This document shows positions 62,790 to 64,000 of a stretch of 64,000 bases of DNA, piece by piece. The first letter of the stretch is position 1. Every line of letters begins with the position of its first letter. Location of the stretch: the NCBI RefSeq assembly GCF_039523615.1, contig NZ_BAAAFQ010000005.1, positions 1 to 64,000 of the forward strand, given 5' to 3'. A program made the translations under genes and the position numbers. Source of the DNA: Psychrosphaera haliotis. Lineage in GTDB: Bacteria; Pseudomonadota; Gammaproteobacteria; Enterobacterales; Alteromonadaceae. The notes under the pieces are model-generated. The model searched no databases. It was not told where the DNA came from and worked only from the letters and a program-made list of their open reading frames with translations.

Positions 62790-64000
62790 ATGAATAAAAA
62801 GTTAATATTAGAGTTAATAAGCAAACTTCCAGTCAGGTTTAATTTATATTTAATGAAGCTGAATGCCTTTCCATCGCTAATTTATGGCAAGGAATACAAA
62901 AAAATACGAGAGGAGTTTTTTGATAGTCAAACTTCTGAATTTATAAATTTCGCTAATTTAACCTTGGAGAAAAATTGTTTTTATAAAGCTCTGGATTATC
63001 CAACGGTTAAAAGCGAAGAAGATTTTAAACGATATGTAAACTTTATTGATAAAGAAATAGTAATTAAAAATACGGATACTCTGTTTAATGGAGATACTGA
63101 AAATACTGACCTTTGTACAACTGGTGGAACTAGTGGTAGACCTTTGTCTATATATTTGCCAAAGACTCGCTATCGAAATGAGTTAGGCGCTTTGCACGCT
63201 ATTTGGCACAAAATTGGATGGGATAATGATATACGGGCGGTACAACGCAATGATAAATTGGGGAGTAAGACCCATTTAGTGAACCCAATAACAAAGGAAG
63301 TTGTTTTTGACGGGTTTAGACACAACGATGACTATTTATTTAAAATATATAATACGATGAAAAAGTTACGAATTAAGTTTTTTCATGGTTATACATCCAA
63401 TGCTGAAAGGTTTGTGAATTTCTTGCTAACACATAAATTGGATTATAGCTTTATGAAGGGAATAATTACGTCTTCAGAAAACCTATATCCTCATCAAAAC
63501 CTGCTTTTTGCTAAGTTAGAAGGCGTAAAACACCTTAATTTTTATGGTCATAGTGAAAAACTGATTCTAGGCGCTTGGTGCGAAGAGAGCCATTCTTATC
63601 ATTTTTATTCATCTTATGGGTACCCCGAGTTAGTTGACGAAAGTGGTAATACAGTTGAAGAAGAGGGGCTGGTAGGGGAGTTGATTGGCTCAACGAACTA
63701 TAATAGGCAAATGCCCTTAATACGCTATAAAACTGGAGACTTTGCAGTAAAAGGAAAAAGTTCTTGTAGTTGTGGTTTTAGTGGACTTTCGGTTTCTAAA
63801 ATTCTTGGGCGGTGGAATGGTGAGAAAATATATCTAAAAGATAATAGTTTTATAACTACAACAGCGCTTAATCTGCACTCAGATTTGTATTGCCATATCG
63901 AAGAGCTTCAGTATAAGCAAGATACGAAAGGTGTTTTAAAAGTTCTTATTGTTCCTGGTCCTACTTTCAATGAGAAAGTTAAACTGCAGTTATTGAGCAC
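62790..64000 (+). CDS. Adenylate-forming enzyme, CapK/PaaK-like, partial
   Basis: The frame is open to the right edge (403 codons seen), so the C-terminal end is missing. It belongs to the phenylacetate-CoA ligase-like/CapK group of the adenylate-forming superfamily: phosphate-binding TTGGTSGRPLSIYLP (about 111), NFYGHSEKLILG (A5-like, about 250), and LIRYKTGDFAV (A8-like, about 310) followed by a C-x-C pair. Such enzymes are found in capsule clusters and activate a carboxylic acid as an adenylate; the acid here is unknown. It follows the glycosyltransferase by 7 bp and lies with two acyltransferases and a deacetylase. Confidence 0.82.
   Translation, partial: MNKKLILELISKLPVRFNLYLMKLNAFPSLIYGKEYKKIREEFFDSQTSEFINFANLTLEKNCFYKALDYPTVKSEEDFKRYVNFIDKEIVIKNTDTLFNGDTENTDLCTTGGTSGRPLSIYLPKTRYRNELGALHAIWHKIGWDNDIRAVQRNDKLGSKTHLVNPITKEVVFDGFRHNDDYLFKIYNTMKKLRIKFFHGYTSNAERFVNFLLTHKLDYSFMKGIITSSENLYPHQNLLFAKLEGVKHLNFYGHSEKLILGAWCEESHSYHFYSSYGYPELVDESGNTVEEEGLVGELIGSTNYNRQMPLIRYKTGDFAVKGKSSCSCGFSGLSVSKILGRWNGEKIYLKDNSFITTTALNLHSDLYCHIEELQYKQDTKGVLKVLIVPGPTFNEKVKLQLLS

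Overview
The window looks like a chromosomal segment of a marine, motile, low-GC gammaproteobacterium, most probably an alteromonad (Colwelliaceae/Shewanella/Pseudoalteromonas neighbourhood). The reasons are the cysZ/smc/zipA arrangement (SMC rather than MukB), a Lap/Bpf-type adhesin locus in the Shewanella gene order, a polar-flagellum type flg locus with cheV and cheR, and alteromonad-like porin, TrhO and DUF2884 proteins. This is inference from gene content; no database search was made. No tRNA, rRNA, CRISPR array or transposase gene was seen.

Region 1 (1-11.8 kb, plus strand) is a biofilm adhesion operon. It holds the C-terminal end of a giant VCBS-repeat adhesin, its type I secretion ABC transporter, membrane fusion protein and TolC-like outer-membrane channel, a lipoprotein with two OmpA-like domains, the periplasmic protease LapG and the inner-membrane c-di-GMP receptor LapD. 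When c-di-GMP is high, LapD should hold LapG and the adhesin stays at the surface; when it falls, LapG releases the adhesin. Region 2 (12-20.6 kb, minus strand) carries a porin with a small phosphate-binding-like protein, the proline genes proB-proA, a MarR regulator, the proline symporter putP, a two-TM protein resembling putative phage abortive infection proteins, and cysZ.

Region 3 (20.7-31.8 kb) has smc-zipA followed by a flagellar/chemotaxis block: flgN, flgM and flgA on the minus strand, cheV, cheR and flgBCDE on the plus strand. A convincing sigma-28 promoter precedes flgM and a convincing sigma-54 promoter precedes flgB. The usual neighbours ligA (after zipA) and flgF-L (after flgE) are absent, so both ends of this block look like synteny breakpoints. 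Region 4 (31.9-46.7 kb) is mostly housekeeping: rsgA flanked by short A-rich tandem repeats, a SulP anion transporter, trhO, hemW, rdgB, sodB, grxD, two Lcl-domain (DUF1566) exported proteins, a DUF2884 protein, dgkA, a YejM/PbgA-like membrane hydrolase and a POT peptide transporter.

Region 5 (47-64 kb, plus strand) is a Wzy-dependent surface polysaccharide cluster that runs off the window. It encodes an SLBB export protein, enzymes for UDP-GalA, UDP-GlcA, UDP-Gal and UDP-ManNAcA, a Wzz chain-length regulator, candidate Wzy polymerase and Wzx flippase, and then two acyltransferase-like proteins, a polysaccharide deacetylase-like protein, a family 4 glycosyltransferase and an adenylate-forming (CapK/PaaK-like) enzyme. 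From about 56.6 kb the DNA becomes visibly AT-richer, as expected for the strain-specific part of such a locus. The themes of the window are surface attachment, motility and envelope building.
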